64,000 bases of DNA from the NCBI RefSeq assembly GCF_900105765.1, contig NZ_FNTX01000001.1:1646387-1710386 (forward strand), in the 5' to 3' direction. The position numbers and the translations under genes were made by a program. Numbering within the stretch: the stretch's first letter is position 1; the number at the start of each line of letters is the position of its first letter. The notes under the pieces are model-generated. The model made no database searches, was not told where the DNA came from, and saw nothing but the letters and a program-made list of their open reading frames with translations. Source of the DNA: Ruania alba (GTDB taxonomy: Bacteria; Actinomycetota; Actinomycetes; Actinomycetales; Beutenbergiaceae). This document shows, in pieces, positions 28,840-37,218 of this stretch.

Positions 28840-29552
28840 CCGACTCGCTCCCGACCGTCGTCGGTCACCGCGGCGCAGCCGCCGTCAGCCCGGAGAACAC
28901 CCTCGCCTCGTTCGCCCGCGGCGAGACCGACGGGGCAGCGGCCATCGAGCTGGATGTGCACCTGACGGCGGATGGTGAGCTGGCGGTGATCCACGACGCT
29001 CGCGTCGACCGGACGGCCGTCGGCGGCCGCACCACCGGTGCGGTGGCCGAGCTGACCTGGCCGCAGCTGCAGGAGGTGGAGCTGCCGGACGGGCAGCACA
29101 TCCCCTCGCTCGCCCAGGCACTCACGGCCATCGGCGTGGACGTGCACGTGGAGATCAAGGCGCCAGCCGCTGCCCGACCGGCCACCGAGCTCGTGCTCGA
29201 TGCGGGCCTCGGCGACCGGGTGACGATGACCAGTTTCGACATCGGCGCTCTCCGGGAGGTGCGTGAGGTGGCCCCGACCGTGGCGGTCGGGGTCATCTCC
29301 CCCGCTCCGACGGCAGAGGCGACGGACGCCGTCGGGCAGCTGGACGCCGTCTCCCTCGCCCTCCAGGTGCGCCACCTGGACCCCGCACTCGTGCAGCGCC
29401 TGCAGGCGGCTGGTGTCGACGTGTGTGGGTGGCCCGTGCTCACCACCGACGACGTGCGTACCGCCCTGGAGGCCGGGGTGGCAATGATGACTGCCGATGA
29501 TCCGGGTTGGTGCCGCGACGAACTGCACCGACTCGCTACCCGATCCGCCTGA
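28836..29552 (+). CDS. Glycerophosphodiester phosphodiesterase
   Basis: A 238-residue TIM-barrel enzyme that hydrolyses glycerophosphodiesters to sn-glycerol 3-phosphate plus alcohol. The family motifs are present in order: HRGAAAVSPENTLASF, AIELDVHLTADGELAVIHD (metal-binding Glu/Asp and catalytic His), and HVEIKAPA. There is no signal peptide, so it acts in the cytosol on imported substrate. It starts with GTG overlapping the binding-protein stop (GTGA), tightly coupling transport and hydrolysis. Confidence 0.92.
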   Translation: MTDSLPTVVGHRGAAAVSPENTLASFARGETDGAAAIELDVHLTADGELAVIHDARVDRTAVGGRTTGAVAELTWPQLQEVELPDGQHIPSLAQALTAIGVDVHVEIKAPAAARPATELVLDAGLGDRVTMTSFDIGALREVREVAPTVAVGVISPAPTAEATDAVGQLDAVSLALQVRHLDPALVQRLQAAGVDVCGWPVLTTDDVRTALEAGVAMMTADDPGWCRDELHRLATRSA

Positions 29553-29570
29553 GACCCTGAAGGACACCCT

Positions 29571-30908
29571 GTGCCACTCTCCACTGCTCACAAGCTCCTG
29601 GTCGTCTCCGTCGATGCGATGCACACCGACGACATCCCGTTCGCTCGCACCCTCCCGGCGTTCGCTCGCATCCTGGAGCGGGCGTCCGTCGCTGAGATTG
29701 AGGGCATCTACCCCTCGGTGACCTACCCGAACCACACGGCGCAGACCACGGGGTGCCCGCCGGCCCGGACCGGCATCTTCAACAACCTGCAGTTCCAGCC
29801 CGGCGGCGGTGATGCCTCGGAGTGGTTCTGGGACGCGCGGGCGCTCCGGGTGCCGACGATCTTCGAGGCGGCGCAGCAGGCCGGCCTGACGACGGCGGCG
29901 GTGCAGTGGCCGGTCACCGGAAACGCTCCCGGGGTGGACTGGCTCGTCCCGGAGATCGCCTGCCCGCAGGTGTTCGACGGGCTGGAGGACCAGTACCTGA
30001 GCACCACCGACGCCAGGTCCTTCGAGACCTACATCGCCCCGCACCTGTCGATGATCCACACCGACCGGCGCAAGGGGAAGTACTTCGACTTCGTCAACCA
30101 TGTGTCGGAGCTGATCCTGCGGCACGAGCGCCCGGACGTGATGTTCGTCCACCTGGTGGAGGTGGACACAGCCCGGCACGCGGGTGGGTCGTACGGCCCG
30201 CACGTGGAGGAGGCGTTGCGAGAAGTCGATGCCACCCTGGCCACCTACCTGACGGCGCTGGAAGACAACGGCGACCTGGAGCAGACCAACATCGTCCTGG
30301 TCTCCGACCATGGTCACCTCGACGTGGAGCAGCACACCAACCTGAACACCCTGTTCGTGGAGCGCGGGTTCATCCGGACCGGCGCCGACGGTGAGCTGCT
30401 CGACTGGGACGTCTTCTGCCTGGGCGCCGGGCTGTCCGGGCAGCTCTTCCTGGCCGAGGACCTGCCGGTGCAGCGGCGCCGGGAGATCGAGGCGCTGCTG
30501 GTGGAGATCGAGTCGGACCCGCAGTACCGGATCGAGAAGATCTGGACGGCGGAGGAGACCAGGCGTGACTACGGCCTGGACGGGCCGTTCACCTGGGTGG
30601 TCGAGTCCGAGCCGGGTGTGATCGTGGGGATGCTGTGGGATCGTCGCACCGTGGTGCGCGCCGGGGACGAGGACTTCCCGCCACTCAAGGGCAGCCACGG
30701 GCACGCACCGCGGCACGGTGGCCAGCCGGTGTTCATCGCGACCGGTCCGGACTTCGCGCCCGGGGTGGATGCCGGGCGGCGCAGCATGCTCGACGAGGCG
30801 CCGACCTTGGCCGCCGTGCTCGGGATCGAGCTGCCCGACGCTGAGGGTGTAGTGATGCAGGAGGTGCTCGCGGAGGTGCCGGCAGCGACGGCGCCTGCGC
30901 CCGCCTGA
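29571..30908 (+). CDS. NPP-type nucleotide pyrophosphatase/phosphodiesterase
   Basis: A 445-residue alkaline-phosphatase-superfamily enzyme of the ectonucleotide pyrophosphatase/phosphodiesterase group. The nucleophile is the threonine in GIYPSVTYPNHTAQ. Metal ligands appear in VVSVDAMHTDDI, HLVEVDTARHAGG, VSDHGHLDVEQH and GSHGHAPRHGG. Unlike animal NPPs it lacks a signal peptide and would be cytosolic. It follows the glycerophosphodiesterase by 18 bp and completes the operon. A glycerophosphocholine- or phosphodiester-cleaving role fits the context, but nucleotides remain possible. Confidence 0.85.
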   Translation: MPLSTAHKLLVVSVDAMHTDDIPFARTLPAFARILERASVAEIEGIYPSVTYPNHTAQTTGCPPARTGIFNNLQFQPGGGDASEWFWDARALRVPTIFEAAQQAGLTTAAVQWPVTGNAPGVDWLVPEIACPQVFDGLEDQYLSTTDARSFETYIAPHLSMIHTDRRKGKYFDFVNHVSELILRHERPDVMFVHLVEVDTARHAGGSYGPHVEEALREVDATLATYLTALEDNGDLEQTNIVLVSDHGHLDVEQHTNLNTLFVERGFIRTGADGELLDWDVFCLGAGLSGQLFLAEDLPVQRRREIEALLVEIESDPQYRIEKIWTAEETRRDYGLDGPFTWVVESEPGVIVGMLWDRRTVVRAGDEDFPPLKGSHGHAPRHGGQPVFIATGPDFAPGVDAGRRSMLDEAPTLAAVLGIELPDAEGVVMQEVLAEVPAATAPAPA

Positions 30909-30953
30909 CCAAAGCGTCACGGAACGCTCGGGGGCGCGTGGCACAGTGACCGG

Positions 30954-31667
30954 GTGACCTCTCCCCCGGTGCCGCCTATGGACCTGCCACCTCGCCTGAG
31001 GACGGCGGTGCAGGGGGTCGTGGTGATCCTCGCGATCACCGTGGTGGTGTTCGGTGCGGCTCTGGCGCTGCTGCTCACCGCCGGCGACCCGGCTGCGCGG
31101 CTCCCGATCGTGGTCGTGCCGGCGCTGCTCGTGCACACAGTGCTCGCCGGCACCGCCCTGATCGTGATCGTCCGGCGTTCGCCCACGACGTTCCGGTCGA
31201 TCGGGTTCACCAAGCCCACCGCCCGGTTGTGGCACCTGCTCTGGCAGGTGCCGGTCATCATCACGGTCGCGGTGCTCGTGCAGGTCGCTACGTCTGTCCT
31301 CACCTCCGGAGCGTCGGAAGATGCCGGTGGCTCGATCGATTCGCTGCTCACCGGCACGTCAGGGACCACGGTGGTGGTGCTGGTGGTGACGCTCGCAGTG
31401 CTGGTGCCGTTCTGGGAGGAGACCCTGTTCCGGGGCCTGATCTTCACCAGCACGCGTGCCCGGTGGGGCACTGGCGTGGCGACCGCGGTGACCGCCCTGC
31501 TCTTCGCGATCGCGCACGGCATCCCGATCCTGCTCCCCTACTACGTCACGCTCGGGTTCGCGCTGAGTCTGCTGCGGATCTTCCACCGCTCCATCTGGGG
31601 GCCGCTGGTGCTGCACGTCACCATCAACACGATCGCGTCGACGGCGGTGCTGACGACGCTCGGGTAA
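30954..31667 (+). CDS. CPBP family intramembrane metalloprotease
   Basis: A 237-residue membrane protein with about seven helices. The CPBP/Abi motifs are visible: motif 1 WEETLFRGLIF (EExxxR), motif 2 AIAHG and motif 3 VLHVTIN, which provide the Glu and His ligands for zinc. The start is GTG at 30954. Roles of this family include prenylated-protein cleavage, bacteriocin immunity and regulated proteolysis; none is indicated by the neighbours. Confidence 0.85.
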   Translation: MTSPPVPPMDLPPRLRTAVQGVVVILAITVVVFGAALALLLTAGDPAARLPIVVVPALLVHTVLAGTALIVIVRRSPTTFRSIGFTKPTARLWHLLWQVPVIITVAVLVQVATSVLTSGASEDAGGSIDSLLTGTSGTTVVVLVVTLAVLVPFWEETLFRGLIFTSTRARWGTGVATAVTALLFAIAHGIPILLPYYVTLGFALSLLRIFHRSIWGPLVLHVTINTIASTAVLTTLG

Positions 31668-31844
31668 GGAGGCAAACTCCACCAGCGCTGCGCCGTCGAC
31701 CGGCACCCGAACCGTGACACAGCGGCCACCACCCGCTATGCTGCACAGTCGTACAAGGAATCGCACTGGCCAGGCGCGTTGCCTGCCGAACGACCATACA
31801 GCGCGGTTGGCAAACGACATCCGTACGACAGGAAGGTCAGTGCG

Positions 31845-32534
31845 ATGACCATGGGACCAACTGGGCCTGAACCGGGCCATGCGCCTACCCCACCTTGGCA
31901 CGGCGAGTCATCACCCGCCACGGCCGCTCCCCAGACGGGGACGCCCGTCGGCCCCCAGCGACAGCGGTCATCGCCGGGTCGGACCATTCTCAAGATTCTC
32001 GGAATCGCGGCCGTGTTTTTCTTGGGTCTCGCCGCCGGCTGTGGAACAGACCCGACCACCAGCAACGAGTACCGGACGCTCCTGTCGGACCGCGACTCTC
32101 TTTCCTCGGAGGTATCGGCGCTAGAGGTACGTGTGGACGATGTCGTCTCGGCCATGGACGCGGCGGAGGTTGAAGCCCAGTCCGCCCAGGAAGCGCTCGA
32201 CGAGCACGAAGCGCAGGTAGAGGCGATCGCGGAACGCGAGGACGAAGTCACAGCGCTGGAGGCAGCCGTCAGTGATCGGGAGGACGAAGTCACGGCACTG
32301 GCGGAAACACTTGACGAGCGTGAGACAGAAATCGAACAGCGCGAAGCGGTGGCTAACCGTCAGGCCGACTCCCAGGCGAGGGCAACCGAGGAGCCAACAG
32401 CTCAAGCACCATCAAGTGTCTACTACCGTAATTGCGATGCGGCGCGTGCCGCTGGAGCGGCACCAGTTCGTGTCGGCGACCCCGGGTATGGCACGCACCT
32501 CGACCGAGATCGCGACGGAGTCGGATGCGAATGA
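31845..32534 (+). CDS. Excalibur-domain lipoprotein with coiled coil
   Basis: A 229-residue protein. GGAAGG lies upstream of the ATG at 31845. A Pro-rich cytosolic head precedes one hydrophobic segment ending LAAGC at about residue 66, which resembles a lipobox but is unusually far from the N-terminus. A long Glu/Ala-rich coiled coil follows (about residues 85-190), with a duplicated heptad block EREDEVTALEA / DREDEVTALAE. The C-terminus YYRNCDAARAAGAAPV...DRDRDGVGCE is a complete excalibur calcium-binding domain. It is probably a surface-exposed envelope protein. Confidence 0.8.
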   Translation: MTMGPTGPEPGHAPTPPWHGESSPATAAPQTGTPVGPQRQRSSPGRTILKILGIAAVFFLGLAAGCGTDPTTSNEYRTLLSDRDSLSSEVSALEVRVDDVVSAMDAAEVEAQSAQEALDEHEAQVEAIAEREDEVTALEAAVSDREDEVTALAETLDERETEIEQREAVANRQADSQARATEEPTAQAPSSVYYRNCDAARAAGAAPVRVGDPGYGTHLDRDRDGVGCE

Positions 32535-32735
32535 GGCACGGCCCGTCATAGAGCTGGTCGCCAAGGTCGGGAGTGTCTCCTGCCGACCGCGACGGAGGAC
32601 ACATACCATCTTGCCCTGACTGCCCAGGCAGGTTGTCCGCGCCAGAGCGTGGGCGAGCCCGGTCCGCGCTGCGTACGCCCAACACTCTCGGCACACTGGG
32701 ACGGTCAGTCTGCTGGACCGTGAGGGAGGACCGCA

Positions 32736-34175
32736 GTGGAGTGGTTCGCTGCAGAGAACTACCACACGGCCCGGTTCGTGCTGCAGCGCGGGATCGCGCT
32801 CATGTACCTGGTGGCGTTCGTGGCCGTGCTGCGCCAGTTCCAGCCGTTGCTCGGGTCCCGCGGGCTGTTGCCGGTTCCCCGCTACCTCGAACGGGTCGGC
32901 GCCTGGGCAGGTCCGACGATCTTCCGGTGGCGCTACTCGGACGCCCTGGTGCTGGTGCTCGGCTGGGTGGGGGTCCTGGTCGCGGCATCGCTCATGGCCG
33001 GGCTCCCGCAGACGGGACCGCCGTGGGTGCCGTTCGCCGCGTTCGGGGTGCTGTTCGGGCTGTACCTGTCCGTGGTGAACGTCGGGCAGGTGTTCTACGG
33101 GTTCGGGTGGGAGACGCTGCTGCTGGAGGCCGGCTTCCTGGCCGCGTTCCTGGGCTCGGACGACGTCGCTCCCCCGTTCCTGGTGCTGCTCGCCTTCCGT
33201 TGGCTGCTGTTCCGGGTGGAGTTCGGGGCCGGGATGATCAAGATGCGTGGGGACCGGGTGTGGCGCGACCTCACCGCCCTGTACTACCACCACGAGACGC
33301 AGCCGATGCCGGGGCCGTTGAGCTGGTTCTTCCACCACCTGCCGCGCCCGCTGCATCGGGTGGAGGTGGCCGCCAACCATGTGGTGCAGCTGGTAGTGCC
33401 GTTCCTGCTGTTCCTCCCCCAGCCGGTGGCGTCGATCGCCGCCGCCCTGGTGATCGCCACCCAGCTGTGGCTGGTGCTGTCCGGGAACTTCGCCTGGCTG
33501 AACTCGTTGACGTTGTTGCTGGCGTTCTCCGCCGTCGGGGACGACCAGCTCACGGCCGTGCTCCCGGCGCTGGCACCGGTGCTGGCCGGCCCGGAGGCGA
33601 CCGGAAGCCTGTGGTGGGTGATCCTCGTGGGGGTGATGGCCGCCGTCACCGTGGTGCTGGCCGTGCGGCCGGCGCGCAACCTGCTGTCGCCGAACCAGGC
33701 CATGAACGCCTCCTACAACCGCTGGCACCTGGGCGGGTCCTATGGCGCGTTCGGGTCGGTCACGCGCCGACGCGACGAGGTCGTGGTGGAGGGCACGACG
33801 GACCCGGAGGGTCGCTCGGGTTGGCGGGAGTACGTCTTCCGCGGTAAGCCCGGCCCCGTCGATCGCTGGCCACGGCAGGTAGCGCCCTACCACCTACGGC
33901 TCGACTGGGGCATGTGGTTCCTCGCCCTCGGTTCGTCCGCTCAGCACCGCTGGTTTCTCGCGTTCCTGGGCCGGCTCCTGGAGGCGGATCGAGCCACGCT
34001 CCGCCTGCTCGCCCGCGATCCGTTCGACGGCGTCCGGCCGGTCTGGGTGCGGGCGCGGGTGTTCCGCTACCGGTACAGCACCTGGGCCGAGCTCAAGGCA
34101 CAGCACTGCTGGTGGGTACGGGAGGAACGACGCGTGCTGGTTGCCCCAACCCGGGCCACCGACCTGTCGGTGTGA
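32736..34175 (+). CDS. Lipase maturation factor family membrane protein
   Basis: A 479-residue polytopic protein starting with GTG behind GGGAGG. Signatures of the LMF family include ARFVLQRGIALMYLVAFVAV, GWETLLLEAGFLAAFLG, EFGAGMIKMRGDRVWRDLTA with YYHHETQPMPGPLSWFFH, and a soluble C-terminal domain (DWGMWFLALG, VRARVFRYRYSTWAEL). In vertebrates LMF1 folds secreted lipases in the ER. In actinobacteria the function is unknown, and no lipase gene is adjacent here. It is convergent with the TetR gene, 7 bp apart. Confidence 0.87.
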   Translation: MEWFAAENYHTARFVLQRGIALMYLVAFVAVLRQFQPLLGSRGLLPVPRYLERVGAWAGPTIFRWRYSDALVLVLGWVGVLVAASLMAGLPQTGPPWVPFAAFGVLFGLYLSVVNVGQVFYGFGWETLLLEAGFLAAFLGSDDVAPPFLVLLAFRWLLFRVEFGAGMIKMRGDRVWRDLTALYYHHETQPMPGPLSWFFHHLPRPLHRVEVAANHVVQLVVPFLLFLPQPVASIAAALVIATQLWLVLSGNFAWLNSLTLLLAFSAVGDDQLTAVLPALAPVLAGPEATGSLWWVILVGVMAAVTVVLAVRPARNLLSPNQAMNASYNRWHLGGSYGAFGSVTRRRDEVVVEGTTDPEGRSGWREYVFRGKPGPVDRWPRQVAPYHLRLDWGMWFLALGSSAQHRWFLAFLGRLLEADRATLRLLARDPFDGVRPVWVRARVFRYRYSTWAELKAQHCWWVREERRVLVAPTRATDLSV

Positions 34176-34182
34176 GTGGTGG

Positions 34183-34785
34183 TCAGCGGCTCATCCCGCG
34201 CCAGGCCACCTCGAACGCCTCCCGGCAGCGGGCGATCGTGGTGGGAGCGTCGACGGAGGCACCACGCACCACCACCTGGTAGTAGAAGACGCCGTTGATG
34301 AGGTCGATGCACGCGTCGATATCCAGGTCCGGCCGCAGATCGCCGCGGCGGACCGCTTCCTGCAGGGCCGCGTGGATCGCCTCCCGGCGGCGGTGGACGT
34401 GCGAGGTCCAGTACGCCCGTTGCAGCTCCGGGTTCTCCATCACCAATGCCACGCGCGTGCGGAATCGCCGCTCGGTGTACCCCTGCCCGCGTGCGGTGCG
34501 CGGATCACCGAACATGACCTGAACGATGGCGTCCTTGATGTCACCGGAGAGGTCCACCTCGATCGCCGCCCGGCCACGGTCGAGCGCGGCCGCCATCAGT
34601 TCGGTCATGCTCGGCCAACGGCGGTACAGCGCTGCGCGGGAAACCCCCGAACCGGCGACGACCGCGTTCACCGTGACGTCGCCGCCGCGGTCGATCAACT
34701 CCAGGACCGCATCGAGGATCCGTTCGTCAAGGCCCTCGGCACGTGGGCGTCCCGGCCGGCGGACAGCTGTCGCCTGCTCCATCAT
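34183..34785 (-). CDS. TetR-family transcriptional regulator
   Basis: A 200-residue regulator. The DNA-binding domain is GLDERILDAVLELIDRGGDV followed by VVAGSGVSRAALYRRWPSM, and the C-terminal ligand domain is helical. It is the last gene of the minus-strand importer operon and its start overlaps the phosphatase stop (ATGA). That makes it the likely regulator of this PhnDCE-like system. The ligand is unknown. Confidence 0.87.
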   Translation of the reverse strand: MMEQATAVRRPGRPRAEGLDERILDAVLELIDRGGDVTVNAVVAGSGVSRAALYRRWPSMTELMAAALDRGRAAIEVDLSGDIKDAIVQVMFGDPRTARGQGYTERRFRTRVALVMENPELQRAYWTSHVHRRREAIHAALQEAVRRGDLRPDLDIDACIDLINGVFYYQVVVRGASVDAPTTIARCREAFEVAWRGMSR

Positions 34786-35549
34786 GCCAGGGCGCGCTCG
34801 CGGAGGGTGGCAACCAGACCATCGCTCAGGCCCGCTGCTCGCAAGGTGTCGATCGGGTCGGCATAGGTGCGCCTGAGGTAGGCGAGCAAGCCTCGCATGG
34901 GTGCGGGGGTGAATGTCTGCCGGGTGGCGGCGCGGGCCGCGTCCTCGAGGCTGATCCCGTGCTGGGCCAGCACGGGACCCATCACTGGGGCAAGCCGTTC
35001 CATGATCGCGGGCGAGTTGGGACCGGTCCGCGCGTAGTCCTCGACGATCGCCTCCGGTTCGGCACCGAGGGCCAGCAGCAGCGAGGCGGCCAGTACACCG
35101 GTGCGATCTTGGCCGGCGGCGCAGTGGAAGACCGTTGCTCCGGGGGTGGTCGCGATGATGCCGAGCGCCGTGACGATCCTCGGTGCCGCCGTCTCGAACA
35201 TCCGGATGTAGAGGCTCTCGAACTGCGACTGATCGGTGAGGTCTGCGCCGGTGGCCTGGTTCGACGCGTCGTCGAGCGAAGTCAGGAAGGGCACGTGGTG
35301 ATAGGTGACCGGCAGAGAGCCGAAGGGGCCACGACCGGTGAACTGGGCCTCGGTGTGCGAACGCAGATCGATGATGGCGGCCACACCCGTGTCGACGAGG
35401 TCAGTCGCGCTCGCGTGATCTGTGGTCGAGAGGTCGTCGGCGCGGAGGGCGAATCCCGTGCGTAGCGTGCCGCCGGCGATCGGGATACCTCCCAGGTCGC
35501 GAAGGTTGACTGGAGCGGTGAGCGGCAGGTCGATGATGTCGAGTGTCAT
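34782..35549 (-). CDS. Tyrosine/dual-specificity-type protein phosphatase (Cys-x5-Arg)
   Basis: A 255-residue enzyme of the actinobacterial protein-tyrosine phosphatase-like family (PtpB/Siw14-like). The start region PVNLRDLGGIPI is the typical N-terminal motif, and the catalytic loop is FHCAAGQDRTGV with Cys-x5-Arg at about residues 140-146. The general acid is probably in the region between residues 75 and 120. It overlaps both the permease gene (4 bp) and the TetR gene (4 bp). In this operon it may dephosphorylate an imported phosphate ester rather than a protein; this is inference. Confidence 0.85.
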   Translation of the reverse strand: MTLDIIDLPLTAPVNLRDLGGIPIAGGTLRTGFALRADDLSTTDHASATDLVDTGVAAIIDLRSHTEAQFTGRGPFGSLPVTYHHVPFLTSLDDASNQATGADLTDQSQFESLYIRMFETAAPRIVTALGIIATTPGATVFHCAAGQDRTGVLAASLLLALGAEPEAIVEDYARTGPNSPAIMERLAPVMGPVLAQHGISLEDAARAATRQTFTPAPMRGLLAYLRRTYADPIDTLRAAGLSDGLVATLRERALA

Positions 35550-36412
35550 GTGATCTTCTTCCGGATGATGGCGCTGGCCTGGTCGATGATCGTGACGAGC
35601 ACGATGATGCACAGGACCATGGCGCACAGGTGGCCGTACTCGTAGCGGTTCATGGCGGTGGTGAGCTCGAGACCGATGCCCCCGGCGCCCACGAGTCCGA
35701 GGATCGTTGCTCCGCGCACGTTGCCCTCGAACAGCAACAGCGTGTAGCTGGTGAGCATCGGGAGCGCCTGCGGAACGATGGCGTACTGCACGATCTGCCG
35801 CCGAGAGGCGCCGACCGACTCCATCGCGACGATGGGGCCACGGTCGACCGCTTCCATCGCCTCGGCGAAGATCTTGCCGATCGTGCCGATGGATCCGATC
35901 GTCATGGCCAGGATGCCGGCGAACGGGCCGAGTCCGACGGCGGAGACGAACATGAGGGCGATGACGAGATCGGGCAGCGCGCGGATGATGTTCATCGTCC
36001 AGCGGCAGGCGTAGTACAGCCATCGCGGGGCGATCGTGCTCGCCGCGCCGAACGCCATGATCAGCGAGAGGATCGAGCCGAGGGCAGTGCCCACGATCGC
36101 CATCTGCAGCGTCTCCACCAGCAGCAGGACGATCGTGCCGAGCTTGGAGAAGTCCGGCGGGAACATGCGGGAGATGAACTCCCCCATGTTGGCCGCACCG
36201 TCGCCGAGCTTGAGGAAGTCGAACTGGGCCCCGTTGGCCGACCAGATGAAGAGCGCAACGGCAACGGTCACGCCGATCACGAACCGTGTACGCGGGATCC
36301 GGAACGCGCGCTCCATGCGCTCGCGCGCCTGCGGATCGAGCGTGGTCTGGTGGGCGGAGGCCGAGCCCGATCTGCGGGCCTCGTCCGGCGTCCGCGTGTC
36401 CAGCAGTGCCAT
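35546..36412 (-). CDS. Phosphonate-type ABC importer permease, PhnE-like
   Basis: A 288-residue membrane subunit with six predicted helices. Motifs include DFSKLGTIVLLLVETLQMAI, ALPDLVIALMFVSAVGLGPF and the EAA-like loop AMEAVDRGPIVAMESVGASR, all usual for PhnE/PtxC. Its start shares one base with the PhnC stop (TGATG). It forms a full importer with the PhnC and PhnD-like genes upstream. Confidence 0.88.
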   Translation of the reverse strand: MALLDTRTPDEARRSGSASAHQTTLDPQARERMERAFRIPRTRFVIGVTVAVALFIWSANGAQFDFLKLGDGAANMGEFISRMFPPDFSKLGTIVLLLVETLQMAIVGTALGSILSLIMAFGAASTIAPRWLYYACRWTMNIIRALPDLVIALMFVSAVGLGPFAGILAMTIGSIGTIGKIFAEAMEAVDRGPIVAMESVGASRRQIVQYAIVPQALPMLTSYTLLLFEGNVRGATILGLVGAGGIGLELTTAMNRYEYGHLCAMVLCIIVLVTIIDQASAIIRKKIT

Positions 36413-37218
36413 CAGCTGTCCTCCTCGCCGTCGCGCGTGTCGTAGACCGGGGCGAGCCGCTCAGCATCGAGCTCGCCGGTCGTGCCCTCGACCACGATCT
36501 CGCCATGGCGCAGACCGATGATCCGGTCCGAGTGGGCGAGCGCGAGCGGGAGCACGTGCAGGCTCACCAGCACCGGAATCTGCTCGTCCCGGGCGATGGA
36601 CTGCAGCAGCTCCAGGACGACACGGCTCATGGTGGGGTCGAGCGAGGCCACGGGCTCATCGGCGAGGATCAGCGTCGGGCTCTGCATCAGTGCACGTGCG
36701 ATGGCCACGCGCTGTTGCTGACCGCCAGAGAGGGTCCGCGCCTCGTCGCCCGCCTTGTGTGCGATGCCGACCCGGTCGAGCAGCTCGAGCGCCCGCTTGC
36801 GATCGGCGCTGCGGAAGGTGCCCAGCATGTTCACCGGTCCGGCCGCGTACAGCGATCCGGTGAGCACGTTCGTCAGCACGCTCAGACGGCCGATGAGGTT
36901 GAACTGTTGGAAAATCTGACCGACGCGGGATCTCAGTTGGCGCAGCTCACCCCGCCCCAGGTGTGCGACGTCGAACTCGTCCGCGCGCACGCTGCCCGAT
37001 GTGATCGGCGCGAAGCCCGTGAGGGCCTTCATCAGGGTGGACTTCCCGGATCCGGAGGACCCGAGAAGCGCCACCATCTCACCGCGGTGCAGGTCGAGAT
37101 CGACACCGTCGAGCACCAGGGGGGACTCGGGGGTGTAACGCACGCGGAGGTCGCGGATGCTGACCCGTCGCTCGGTGGTGATCGAGGCCGCGGCGGACAC
37201 CGGGGCGGCGCTCATCAC
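36412..37218 (-). CDS. Phosphonate-type ABC importer ATPase, PhnC-like
   Basis: A 268-residue ATPase. Walker A is GSSGSGKST, the signature is LSGGQQQRVAIA, Walker B is LILADEPVASLDP, and the Q-loop is VGQIFQQFNLIGRLSVLTNV, which is characteristic of PhnC. The start overlaps the PhnD-like stop by 4 bp. It energises uptake of a phosphonate, phosphite or phosphate ester. Confidence 0.9.
   Translation of the reverse strand: MMSAAPVSAAASITTERRVSIRDLRVRYTPESPLVLDGVDLDLHRGEMVALLGSSGSGKSTLMKALTGFAPITSGSVRADEFDVAHLGRGELRQLRSRVGQIFQQFNLIGRLSVLTNVLTGSLYAAGPVNMLGTFRSADRKRALELLDRVGIAHKAGDEARTLSGGQQQRVAIARALMQSPTLILADEPVASLDPTMSRVVLELLQSIARDEQIPVLVSLHVLPLALAHSDRIIGLRHGEIVVEGTTGELDAERLAPVYDTRDGEEDS

Noticed and set aside
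28647-31235. 862-codon minus-strand frame
   Set aside because: Antisense to GDPD and NPP genes with all catalytic motifs on the other strand; composition typical of GC-driven antisense frames.
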